A DNA stretch of 64,000 bases from Hypomyces perniciosus (taxonomy: Eukaryota; Ascomycota; Sordariomycetes; Hypocreales; Hypocreaceae): positions 1-64,000 of the forward strand of contig SPDT01000001.1 in the NCBI GenBank assembly GCA_008477525.1, read 5' to 3'. Under the pieces are notes generated by a model. The model was not told the origin of the DNA. It searched no databases and saw only the letters and a program-made list of their open reading frames with translations. The stretch's first letter is position 1, and every line of letters begins with the position of its first letter. The translations under genes were made by a program, and so were the position numbers. Shown one piece after another: positions 1 to 12,877 of the stretch.

Positions 1-2480
1 ATATAAAAGGACTGGTGCTTCACAGAGCTACGAGAGGCTGCGATACTGATGAGAAGGCTTTATTCGGAAATAAAATCTTCCTTCCCCAACGCAGTCCAAA
101 AAGAAGTAGAACAGACTTTCATTGTAGATGGCAGGGAAGCATGCAGACATAATTTTCTTTCGAATGCTTCAGAAACGATATTATTGTTACTATTCCTACA
201 GCTATTCCTCACGTTCTCCCGTCTGTGATATTTCAATTTTCTCGCAATTAAAAAATGCCAGTCGACGAGATTGAAAGCTAGCTTATTGACGAGACTAAAC
301 CTATTAGAGGCCTGCTTTCTTCAATCTTGCAAGGAAAGAGACGAAAGGTCTTACGAAGAAGAATATACCCGCCGCATCTATGGCACTGTTGATGCGCTTG
401 GGGGAAAAGGCAATGAGATCACGGTCACTGGGCCTCCCCTCAGGCAGCGACCACGAACTCCACGCAACCACACAAGCACACTGCAAAGAGAGTCCCTTGG
501 AACCGATCCCCAGATCGGAGTAAGCGATAAAACCCATGCCCATGCGGACAAGCGGAGAAAAGTGGAGATTTTTCTTCTAATGACAAAAGTGAAAAGAATG
601 AAGTATGTATGTATAATCAACTTTAATACATACCTATATACATTTACTCCGCTTCGGGACGACAAGTCAATCCATTGGGCGAACGAGCCACCGCCACTTC
701 CTCTTATACACCCTAGTCCACCTTTACCAGCCTCCAATGGATGAAGGGTGCTGCATTTGGAAAATCAAAGGTAGCAACTCAATGCCAGGAATAGCTGCTG
801 TGCTAATGGGTTCTCAGGATTTTGGTGGAGGACAGGGGAAAGCCCCGGTGCGTTGATAGATGATACGCCTCTCTTGGCCACTTCCAAACGTCCTCGCAAA
901 GATTAATTGGAATGGAATGGAGCCGCTGAGATCGCTTGCATAACGCCGTTGCATAATTTTTTCACAATCGTCCTGTCCCGTGCGAAGGTGGTCTCGCCAT
1001 TTATTTCTTGCTCACAGAGCATGCCTATGTTGTACGGATGATAGGGATAAAACCTTATCTCTGTCAGATGCGGGAAGGAATTGCATAGACGTCTAAATTA
1101 GTTTATTTGTTCAAGCTCCCAATCCATAGTTCGAATAGCCACAGACGTAAGGTAAAGGTTGGGGTAAGTAAACGCGAAAACGTCGAAAAACCCCCCTAGT
1201 CACCCGTTAAAGTTAAACCACATCGGTCTGGGTCCAGGGAATCGAGGGTTTGCGTCAATGAGAATCGATTGTGGGGAAAATATTGTTTCGGTTGGTGTAA
1301 GGTGTGGCTGGTTTGTTTCTTTTTTTTTCTGCTCACTTCCAATCCTCACGACACGTCGGAACCGACTTCTGAAATGATCGTGAAAGTGATTCCTATAACG
1401 CGCTTGTGCTAGAACGTGGGTTGAGGATTGGATATCCACACAAAAGACGCATCGTAATGAATTTGAGTATTCCCAGATCAAGGTCCTCAGCTCTGGTGGG
1501 GATCATTAAATTGAAGTCCCATCTTATCGATGAATCGAGACGCGGCAATAGACAAGGAAAATTGTGTTTGCGCGGATTGCGGGGATCAGTCGTCTTAAAT
1601 CGCGCCGCAGAAGCATATGATCACATGACTTGTTCAGCACAGCCCCGTACTATGTTACTGTGCGTACAAAGAGTATAAAAGTACGATGTAAAACATTCCA
1701 TTACGTGACTATTTGTAGATCCACGGGAGTGACGATTACAGCACGAAAGGCGTCAGCGTCGGATAAAAAGTGTATCAATTGGTGAAATGCGTTGTGTTCT
1801 GCCTCCAATGAGAAGTATTTTCTTCCTCCAGCCCTTTTACTGTGTGAGTCATTTCCATGTTAATTACCCCCAATTCGATTTTGCCACAGGGCGTGTACCG
1901 CCGAGTCCTAGGGGTGTGATTGGCGGACACTGGGAAGGAACGGTCGGAAGGAGAAACAAATGAACCGACGAGCCAATCAGGGACTGCGCGCACGAGAAGT
2001 ATGGATCGCCCGTGACAACGATTAAACTACGCTCCTTATGTTCTCTTTGTATTACATATGTAAAACTGATCCGCACTCTCGTACAATTTTGTTACATTCA
2101 ATTATGCAGAGAACAAAATGCGCTCGACAGCTCGAGCAATGTTTTTTTTTTTTTTTTTCTTTCTCTTTTTTTTTTTATGAGGCTATTGCGATTATGGAAA
2201 TTATGCAAGGTGCTGTTGGAAAAACCCAGTACCGTATCAGCATGTTCATCACGAATGATGCGCCAGAATTCCACTCAATGGACTATATGTTCTCTTTGTT
2301 TCTCCTCCCTCTTATTGTATTCTTTCCAGTTCATTATCATAGAAGCAGAACCCGCGCGTTCTGTTTCACCTACGTCAGATCAAGGTCCTGGCATACATAT
2401 TTTTGCGTATTCCAAAATGGACCGACGTTATCCGACAGGTGCCCATCAGATCAACTTCTCTAGAATGTGTCACGTCCACG
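1..2480. other. Non-coding stretch, no gene recognised
   Basis: Only short unconvincing open frames are present; the longest (271-744, plus) is low in complexity and matches no family I recognise. A long T-rich tract lies at about 2,142-2,177. I see no conserved coding signal on either strand. Confidence 0.6.
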
Positions 2481-2487
2481 TATGCTA

Positions 2488-2942
2488 TAGTTAGCAGTCA
2501 TAATACGATAGGGGTTAATGCCACCTGTACGAGTAGCCATAATCAATGATCTCTCGTCCTTGTGTGTTCTTTCCCTGTCCCGTAATTAGTTTCCGCCTGG
2601 CATACCCAATTTATAGTTGCAGGGAAAGCGCGTTCGCGTCCTCTCCTTCGCGTCATATGTCCTTCTTCTATTAGATGTACTCCGTACGGGGAGTGGCCAT
2701 TGCGGACATAATGGGGTGATTGTACTCCGTGAGTTACGAGATTATTCATTTAACGGTCTGCTTGCTGTTCCTCTCGTCAGGGAACGCATTTCTTTTACTC
2801 TAGCCCCTTTCCCTCCGGTATGTGTTAAACACCCCGATAGGCGTACGCCCCCATACGTGCATCAAGCAGTAGACTCGAACTCTTTTCTATTATCCCAAGA
2901 ACAAAGTCTCCCCTCTCAAACAAACACCTGTTATCCGACAGA
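2488..2942 (-). repeat. LTR-like dispersed repeat, copy 1
   Basis: Read on the minus strand it begins TGTCGGATAACA and ends near a GACTGCTAACTA-type terminus. In the middle it has a GC-rich box followed by CTATAAATTGG, a plausible TATA promoter. The same order of blocks occurs at 15,185-15,431 (minus) and, less completely, at 26,587-26,760 (plus). The TG-like start, internal TATA box and solitary nature suggest a solo LTR. No gag/pol is attached. The three copies are well diverged, so the element is old. Confidence 0.5.
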
Positions 2943-3064
2943 ATTAGTGGTGATGCATTGTACACGTGAGGGCCGGTGTGAGTTTGGGCTCGAGTGCGAT
3001 CCGAGCCTGGGCGCTTCGCCAGCGCTTGCCAAATAACTTGCAATTAATACTCTGTAGTTAACTC

Positions 3065-6000
3065 CTATATTACCCATCCATGTCTTGCTCGAAACTCACC
3101 ATATAGCAAAAAGGACTCCTCCAAAATCTTGCCTTGTGTGTCTGTTTCAAGCAACTTCGCGTTCCGCCGTATTCGTGTGAGGACTTTTAAAAATTTGACG
3201 GGACTTCTTGGAATCCAGATTTAGTAACAAGGTAGTTCCCGTCGAAACCAGGTGGATAAAGCCTCAGGTCCGAGGACGACCCAGGAATCATCGGCAGGAA
3301 CTCCAAGAAAGACAGCCTGCGCATACATCAATAATAATCTCTGAAGGACGATAGAGGTTAAATTGACCAGCAAAAAGATTCAAGTGAAACAAACGATGTC
3401 CGTGGAATGATGGTGCCATGTGTTGGGTACGGTGTATAATGTCAATTGATCCAGTGCTGGAATCCAAGATTGCCATCTAGGTGCCTATAAATGCAGTATG
3501 ACAGCAGGACGCTTTCAATGTTGAGAGGAGGTTCCTGCGCCTTCATATGGGATGATGGATAACGAGGCGGCATGATGCACCAGCCTTGGAGGTGCTCGTT
3601 CAAAATCCATTACTGGACGCTGAAACAGTCTGAGTAATTCGCACCTCCACGAGTTCTCCTTGACAGTCCCCAGAAAAGTCGTGGGTGGTCACCCAGATGT
3701 GACTGGGGAAGCTGGCACATCGAGTTCCTCGCCGCTGAGGTATCGCCAAGAGCCTAAAAGCGGGTCTGACATCCGTGAAAGGCGTTTGGACTCCCCTGTC
3801 TAATGAAATAGACGTAGATCTTGGTGGTTTTGTGTTCTTGGGGTTGGCACTGAGGGGGTTCATCTCTTGCCGTTCCCCTCGGCTCTGCTGTGAGAGAGTT
3901 CCGTTTGCTCCTCTAGTGTGAATGGCAGTCGAAGGTCTGCTATCGCGATTCACGCAGCGGCGTACAAAATACGGGACCCATTTGGTTCCGGGCAACTGAA
4001 ATCGTAGAATCGTCAGAATCGGTCAGCTCGGGCGATACCGGAAATCACTTTGAGCTTCTGCTCAAGGGGCACTTTTTGCCCATTTATTGCTTCACAGCCA
4101 TCATTGTAGACCAAGCCCTTGTCCGATGGTCTTTTGTTCATGAAATCGAACTCCCTGCGTGAGCCATAATGGACCATTCGTCGCGATCAACACAGTTTCC
4201 GAGATAACCCAGCCGAGAACGTGGATACGGTAATCTCGTGGTACGATGATAAGATACTGAGGAGGTCATTGCGCAAATCGGATTTATCGCTCAACAATCT
4301 CTCTGGGGATTACAAAATCACGAAGGATTGCCCTCTTCCTAGCTTTCGCATCGCATGCACTTATATATGTAGAGTGATTCCTTCAAGTGCGCAGAACAGA
4401 ATGACATCTTCTTGCCTTACCAGCTTTCTTTCTACGTTTGCGCCGAGAGGCAATGCGCCTTGATAGTCGGTAGGCAGTCGCAATCTGTTGCCTCTTGTGT
4501 GTTGCATCATCGAGGAAGACGCGGCATTGGTCCAACTGCTATCAAACGGCGACGTCTGAAGGGCCTCTACCATTTCCGATCGATCTAGAAACCATGAGTC
4601 TCATCAACATCACTGAAAAAACGACGCCTTGGATCCGTCGGTCGTCTTTGTAGCGGTTTTTTTTGAGCCATGTCCTTGCGAAATGGCAAATTATCGAGAT
4701 CGATGACGCTGCGCGCCAACGTCAACGGATGACGGGTGTCTGACGTCATCCGTGATATTATTCGGGGGAGTCGCTTTCAGGGTGGCCCCTTTACCTCTTG
4801 TGGCAATGATGCATTTCAGGGCGGAGCGGAGCAATATTTCAGCACCCACGAGTTGTGGTGGCTTTTCTCTCTGGCAGATCAGCTGTGTACCCCCATGTTA
4901 GGAACATACGAATGTTGGTCCCCGCTGAATCCCCGCTTGTCCGTCCCTTGTCTGCGGATCATCTTGCAATTACGGTCTTCCCTCAGTCCCATCAGAGGCG
5001 GAGACTTGTGAGGAAATTCCTTCACGTTTTGAAACGGGGATAGAAATAGTCAATGGCCCTTGGTGGAGTATTTTGCGAAGAATGCTGGATATTGTACTGA
5101 TTGCATTGATGCGGATCACGGACATATACCCGTAAGCTGTCGGTAGGAAGATAGGCAATTCGTGCCGATGTACTACCCGGTGCCCTGATAGTCCGAGTCA
5201 GGACATTGTCGACACTGATCAGCAGATCCCATGCTGCAAAGATATAACATTAGTCAGCCCCTGATAATAGCTCAACATGTGAGATTAGGATGACAAAGGA
5301 TCAGGATGACTGAATCTGACCGAGGTGCTGGTTTTTTGCTCGAAATGGCAACGCCGTTCGGGTTTTTCGTCTCCCTGTTCGGATCATACCCAGAATCGGA
5401 CACGCCAACGTTTCTGGCTGAATGCAAACGCGAGTATCCCACCGATAATGATACCACTAAGGATTATAGGAGGAGGATATTGCGTTATGGTTTAATACTG
5501 ATTGTCCAACTTTGCTTTGTTCGACCCCCCACCCACCACCAGCTTGATGTCTCCTACATGATGGACAGATGTTGACTAATAGTAGTGAGATGGACATCAG
5601 CTCCTTCTACTCACGTTGACGTCAATTGGTAACCCGTCATCGTCATCCGCGCCGCAAGATGGGTTGGCGACACGTTAGATAATCCATGCATGCGCGTATA
5701 ATGCGTTCCGGAATTTTCCGTATCACCCCGCCCCCACTCTTGGTCCCATTGTCGATCAATCATGTGCGATCATCAATGTCGAGCGGGACCCCGTGAAACA
5801 CTCTTCTTTCCAGGGCGAATGTCTGGCGAATACTATTAGATAACCTCTGATTCCACCCGCCCTCCCCCATCGGTCTCCGAATATGCCAATGGGCCGCTGC
5901 ATGCCAATGGTCTTTATGGATGACACCAACACATGAATGAACAAACTTGGTCCTGCAGGTCGAATGATATTAATGGGGTCATCACTTCCAGCTTGACATG

Positions 6001-9000
6001 AATAGTCCCTTGAATCAAACTGCAAGATAGGAAATTCTGGGTCATTCTGAGTGACCGAATAGACGCTCGTCACATCCCCAATACATGTGCGATTCCCATC
6101 AACTGAAGAGTGATATGCCTGGCTCTCGACCAACCGATATAACCGCCTCCCTTATGTTACACTGTAAAGTTGCGAAGTGCACGACACGCTCGGATGCGAG
6201 CTGGAAAACATTTCATTTTGGCATGACTATGTACTTGCGTTGTCACTATGAGAGTTGGAGCCATGAGCTGCTTTGGGCTAGAGCTGGTGGTTGGCCACAA
6301 ACGAGTCTTGAGCCATGATCTGTAGCCATAGCTTGCTGCAGAGCTGTGCTTGCACAATTGGACGATTTGAACCATATTTGTCCCCTCCCATGGTTAGCTG
6401 CAACGCGGACGTTTCATTGCTTGGAGAGGGTGCATTCATTGTTCGGCGATTTGCTGTAGCACTGTCCCAGGATTCCTGATGCCGCTCTCAGCATTCTAGC
6501 AGCACGCATTCTGGGGTACTGTGTACGATTCCCCCCCAACTAAGTACCCTATGTTTTCACTGCTCTCCAGTATCACCGTTTGTTGTTTGAAGCTGCCAAC
6601 ACGTCGGGGCCTGCTTGGGGCTCTTGTTGTTACAACGCTATAATGCTTATGGCTTTAGTCGCCAGGTACTACCATCGCGACCTCAAAACAAGTTGCCCCA
6701 AGTTGCTGGAAAAAGATGATGAGATATCCCTGTGCCGAAATTTCGCATCTGTATGCAGTGCTTGTATTATCTCGTGGGTTGTTAGGTAACCGCTTATGAA
6801 TGGCGCTCATGATGATGAGAGTAAAGGCCTCCTGACAAACAGTGATACGATTTGATTTGCCGTGCCGACTTCTCGTCTTGCTTGAGGTGTTCAAACAATG
6901 CAGCTCCGCATGGGAACAAAAAAAAAATCTTCTTGATTGGGTTGTAGTGCGGCTCTGGAGTTCCGCAAACTGTTCTTGTATCTCAAGATATCGAGGGTGG
7001 TTCATCCCCACAACTGGCGTTCGGAGAGGCAATAAAGTTCCCCAACACAACTCCCGGCCCACATTTACTCAATCACTTCGCACCATCGCGTAATTGTTTC
7101 TCGTCGAACGAACCGATCACGCATAAGGGACACTGGTGTGTACTATGTATCCAGTCGCGGCGGTGGGCCATGAAGAAGAAATCCTCGGATACAGCCTCGA
7201 GACGGTAATGGGTCCAATTGGTCCAGCAGGTGGGTTAGCGTGAGCTACTATTGGTGGCAACGTCAAACCTTTGGGTTTCAATCTGTGGATAACTTCCATA
7301 AGGTAATTCTTGAATTTGCAGGTTTCGCAGATAACCAACCTTCCCACTTTTGTCCGGATAAGCTCCATTTGACCATTGGTATGTAGTAGATGCCGAAGAC
7401 GTCGCAGGGCCGAAATCTTATGAAAGAGTGTGGATGGGCCACTAATAGTTGGTCTACAAGGTGAGCAATTATTGCGTTATAATTTGCTGCTGTCATTTTG
7501 GATGTGGTTCCACTACTCGTCACCGGTCCAATGTCTGTAGGGCCAGATTATTCTAGTAAAATGTAATGTCTCACACTCAGCCTCGCCTCAGACTTTGGTT
7601 GTTGTGGCCTAAGTTTGAAACCCGGTAGGTAATATTGAAGTGCTCTCATTTGGCTTGGGGTTATTTATTAGAATCAAAAGCGGAGTTCCTTGGGTCAAAG
7701 GAACCCCGATACCAACGTAGTAGTGGGCATCACCAAGGCGTACTCGTTGTAGGTCGTTTCTTGGCTGGCCTGCCTATATGATACCGTTGTGTCAGCCAAA
7801 TCATTAGCAGAAGATGTTGTTTATGTGGGGTCGGCGTTGGAAGGCGTAGTCGTTCTATTCCTAATGGGTTACGGCAACCCAATAGAGGAAGACTATCATT
7901 TATGGGGTCATCAAGCCACACATGAGTCGTACCCATCTCTCGTGCTGGGGGATTCTCTTTCTTGGTCGCCCAGTTCCACATAATGCAGGTGAAGTATATA
8001 TGAATCCGAGAGGTTGGGTTGAGGGTGGACACGGAGAGTTTGTTGGACAGCGATTGTCCTAACTCGGAAAATGCAAGTTTTCGCTCGCCAAGCACAGCCG
8101 GCTCTCGAGAGGACTGTTGTCCGCGATCTATTGGCGTATATACAACGTCGTGATACAGGACGTAAATCCTCGGCGGCCACGGCAGCCACAGGAAACGGTT
8201 GTGACGGGATTCGGAAATTTCTCGCTCTACAGACTGATTTCGGGCGCATATCAAGTTTGAATCGCGCTGTAGCGTTGGACGTATATTTAGAAATTCATTG
8301 TACTGGGCCCATTTCGACGATCTCATTCGACACAATCTTATAAAAATCGCCCATCTTGCGTCAAGAAACAAGGCCATAGGACCACGCACGTAACAGTTCC
8401 TTTGCATTGTTCTTTCATGTTGAGGATGAAAAAGGGGGTGCTCGACCAGGAAGTCATGGGCAAGCGATTTTTTGCAGGATCATCCAGTCATCAGCGCTGG
8501 TTAAATGGTCGATAGACCGCATGGTGGCATGCGACCGTAGGATGGCAAAAGCGCCTCCTCGGTTCCAGTTTTGCTTAGAGAAGGAGTCAGGAAGACAATA
8601 GGACGTGAGAGCGTGGATATAGGCTAGGTAGAGCTTGCTCTGCATTGTAGCATTGTCTACTAACCGCGAAGCTGATTGTCGATCAAGTATCTGTGAACAC
8701 GATGATCGGTACCATAAGTCACAGTTGCCGTCACATGGCCTTCAGAGCGCTTATTGTACGGACTTTTCCCTCGGAGCAATAATGATCATCCTGCTTTCTG
8801 GATTGTGGGCAGCTATCCCTGCATCACCAGTTTGCTCGAGAATCCAATCAGTGTTCCGATGGATTGGTCTGTGTCAATTTGCATCCCTCTAAACTGCCTA
8901 GATCGGAGTGCCGATTCTCCGCAATACAGTAGGAATTCAAGCTTTAGACTCGGGATCTTTACTTCAAGCTCGCAATTGCCTTTGTCAAAAAGCATGTGGA

Positions 9001-12000
9001 GGCCTAGGGGGACTTCAAGTGGAGAAAGAATCGCTGCGATGCTCTGAGCTGAGTTGCTGGTAGGCGCAAGAAGGGATATATTGGCGCCTCGGGTGAGCTT
9101 CCAACTTAAGTCATGCTGACTCAGAAGCCAGTTGTCCGAACAAAAATTCCAGGTATTTCCAAGAGGGCGGAACTCAATAGAGCGTTTATATCATGGTGAT
9201 ACCAGTGAATATAGTCTTTGATAAAAGAGTGAGGGAGCAATCCAGTGAAAACCCGTGATGGGATCAGGTCGAGAATAGACTCTCCTCGTTCTAAGTGTAG
9301 TAGCAGATCATGATTATTGTCCATACCGAAGTGGACAGTGTGGCCTTCAAAGGCCTTGCTGCTGCAGAACTCCATCCCTGGGCGAGAGCTAGGCATGACA
9401 TCCAAGACAAAGCATCCAAAAACTCTTTGATAATCATGGTGATCCTGGTATTTGGCAGGGAGTCGTGACAAAGGCTGACCATTCACTAAAAGCTCCCCAC
9501 TGAGAATGTTGATATGGACTTTCATCTCGGTTGACGTAGCCTCGAGCCAATCGCAAGTCGAAGGAGCTAGCCTCCAAGGGAGTTCTGGGATAAAGGCTGG
9601 CCAACACCTTTTTATGGCTATATCAAGGCAGGAATTGCCATTCTCTATAGGCCTCTTCTAGTAAAATAGGTCTTGCGCGGTGCAAAAGTGTATGTCAACG
9701 TGATGGTCAAATATAATGTTTGTGTCTAAACACGCATCTCCGTTGTTAACCCCTGGTTTTTTTATCATGGTGCGGGTTGAATGGAAACCCTCTAGTTAGA
9801 TTGCTTGCGCGCCTCCGATATGTTCGATATGTGATTTGACGCCGTCAAAACTAAGACTGACATTTACATTATAAGGGTCATATAAATCTTCCGAAGAATC
9901 CAATTTCAGAGAAACTTCTCCTTCTTCGGCATTCTGTGTATCCCTTGGGACCTTGCGCCCCCCCTTGCGCCGCGCCTTTGGTAGACCCATTGGTAATAAT
10001 TTCCCTGCATTGTTTGAGGAACTCGAGGAACAAGTGTCTAAGATCCTTGTCCACGATTGACAGAAGGCGGGCTGCGAGAAATGTGAAAATCCATAGAGCA
10101 TTGTGTGACTCCCAGTTCGCTCTGATGCGCAAGATACACCCCCGCAGACAGTCAAGCATTTTGAGACCAAACTCGGCGTCAGATACTCGGGTGTGTGTAC
10201 ATCTTTCGATTTTTCCTGAAAAATTTGGACCAGCTTGGAGGCTCAGCTGAAGGAGAAAAATGGCCGTTTCGACTCTATTGAAATCTATATCCGGCATTGC
10301 GAGCTGCGTAAGCACGCTCATCCATTGTATACGATACCCGAATGGCATCGTTGCCAAGGCCTTGTACTCGCCCAACGACATGTGTTCTGGGCACGCAGCC
10401 TGGCTCGCTATCACTTGGTTGGGGTTTCACCAGCTGGTTGTGTGTGGTCACGAACGAGGAAACGTCTCAATGCCTTCGAACGCACTGGTAATTTGAATGT
10501 GCAAAGATCTGAGGAAAAGGAGGGGGTGAAACCGTGGAGGAATAATTGCCGCGCGTCATCAAAATAACGGAAACGAAGACCGTTATTGACACAAACATCT
10601 GACTCGGAGCTGTGGCTGATGGCTCTACTTCGTCGATGGGTGGCAGTGTGAGGCTTCGCGCTAGACAAAAGATGAACGCGCAATGTCCCATCCGACCGGA
10701 AGAACTGTCGAAGCCCATCGTAGGATCGTAACGGATGAAATGATTCTGGAGATTCTTGTGACAGTGGTTTGCTTTGAAGCACATCGTCGATAACATAGAG
10801 CGTTGTATCCCCGCCACAAACCAAAGATAATGGGGAGGTCTAGTTCAAAAACTGTCGTCTGTGCCTCGGATGCATCGTTAGATAATGGCCATTCATGAAC
10901 GTCAATTGACAAATTGGCAGCTTGTGTCTTCCACGAGCAGTGGCTACAATTGTAAGAGTGCACACTGTATTTTATCCCGTCCTGCTCCTGCTCAAGATAC
11001 TGGCAAGTACTCTCAGCGTGAAGTCGCATCAACCTGTCATACTCTTGCTCGAGTTGTCGAAACTCTTCACGCTTTGCTTGCCTCTTTTTCAAGGCCCACC
11101 GTTTAATCTCATCCATCAACTGGTGATGTGCAGATGATCGTGAAAAGTACTGCACTGGAAGATTGCAATTCGCCGTAAGAACGAAAGATAGACGGTGTGT
11201 GCTTTGACTTTAAGTAATTTTGCCGCTCTGTGAGATATGTTTCCGCACGGTGAAGTCTTTCCATGTCTCCTCGAAAGCCAAGTAGTAGTGCCTGGTAGAC
11301 CTGAATGGGGATCTCAGTCTCATAGTCCTGCAACAATGGAATAGCATGAATGGCTGCTTTATCAACAGCAATCCAGAGCTCTAGGATAATAAGAAGCATT
11401 CTTGATCCACCTTCAGGACGGTCAGCATACCAAGATTTCCCTGCTGCATGATATTTCTTCATCAGACTGCACAAGTTAAGACAGGTTGACTCGTCCTCGA
11501 GGTGATTTCTAATCCAGTCATCAAAGATGAGTGGCCACCCATGACTCGATCATGGCAAGGCGAAAGGGAGTGTCTTGTTTGATCTTGAACGGCTCAGAAG
11601 GAAGATGCTCCGCGTCAAAGGGCTCGACGTATGATTTTGGAGAAAAGGATGATAATTGACCTGTCCTACCACGTCGGGATATGGATAAGACAGTATTTTC
11701 CATTTCCGGAAGAGAGATGTGTATATCGTCGGACATGTTGAGCTTGGAGAGGGACACTAAATCAAGCTGGTTCTCTGTCTGCTTGCAAATCTGTCGCCAC
11801 CGCTGGTCCAGGAGGCCGGATGTTCTTGACATGATCCCTTGGACGATTTCCAGCCATGTCCCAGGGGTTGGATTTGTCAACTTCAACAGTCGCCGAGAAA
11901 TTTTGATCGCCATTGTTTGGAGAACATCGCTGGGAGTAGACCGCTGGCTCGCAACTTCGAGTACCCGAGCCAGGAGGAATATCATAAAAGATTTATAGAC

Positions 12001-12877
12001 CTCTCTAGAAAAGACGCAGTCCATGAGAAGCTGCAAGGAGATACGGACGAAAAGCCACAGGGCAGATCGTCGCCAGGGAAGCTTACTCTGCTTCCACATT
12101 ACTTCCTCGCGAGTATTCTTCCGGACTCCAGCGACATCAACCTGGTTGCCTACACCACGAAGGAAGCAGGTCAAAAGCTCAGTAACGATGCGTGGGTTGG
12201 TCGTGTCCCGGTCCTCATCATGATCTTGCCTGGCTTTCTTGACCTTGGGCTTTGTCTCTTCAACTACCTGGTGGCTCATTTTTGCAATAATCTTGGCCAG
12301 TTCAGTCTGGAAGACATCTTCTGCGAAAATATCGGGGGAAACTCCGATGGCAATCGCAGGGAATTGACGGACTAAACGCCCATTGGTGGCATAAACAGAC
12401 CGGTTTGTTGGGGATAATTCGAACATCTCGAAAATTACTGAATTGCTTGCTTTGCGAACAAGCACTCCTGCATTTTGAGCTGTTATGTGAAATGGACCAA
12501 CGGTACAGGTATCTATGGATATGTATGACTAAATTAGTGCTGGTGACCAGATTAAGAATATTTGCATGGGGGTACGTACCAGAAGAAGAAATCTGTTGCA
12601 AGACTTCTCGTACGCCGTCCTCTTGCAAGTATCCGTTGCTTTCTCTTGCCGTTCGCATATTCCTCATCATCGATGCGGCAGTTCTGATGACAGCATGGCA
12701 CTGGAGGTCTACTTGACCAAGGAACAGGCTCAAAGAGTCGAGCACAAAATCGATCAGGCATGACTCCTTGTTACCGGACCGGTCATCTCCGCCAGGGAGC
12801 TTCGATGGCAGAAAAATATGGTGGAAAAAGTACTCAATCATTATCTCATCCACTGTCTTGTCCGATGTGTAGGCCAT
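3065..12877 (-). pseudogene. Decayed giant DUF6606-DUF3638-DUF3645 gene (about 3,200 codons)
   Basis: This is a whole decayed copy of the roughly 3,000-residue fungal family with an N-terminal DUF6606 region and C-terminal DUF3638/DUF3645. Its function is poorly known. Family blocks appear in order on the minus strand: the start MAYTSDKTVDEIMIEYFFHH at 12,877; a good intron at 12,579-12,513 leading into HITAQNAGVLVR; HDEDRDTT and KNTREEV (about 12,200); WRGYN/DTTLYVIDDVL (10,825); CPEHMSLGEYKALA (10,390); LSRLPAKYQDH (9,470); SRQFRGMQIDTDQSIGTL (8,880); ALTSYCLPD (8,610); a degenerate nucleotide-binding block MGGDKYGS where MGEGKSS is expected (6,390); QKRWRV (5,400); NRLRLPTDYQGALPLGANV (4,480); LNLFAGQ (3,380); and a final block ending in TAG at 3,065. 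Frameshifts occur near 11,522, 11,158, 10,810 and 10,430, with in-frame stops at 8,815 and elsewhere. Family length matches the span, so decay came from small mutations and not truncation. Confidence 0.85.

Noticed and set aside
271..744. 157-aa plus-strand ORF
   Set aside because: Low-complexity, overlapping open frames on the other strand, no domain and no splice context.
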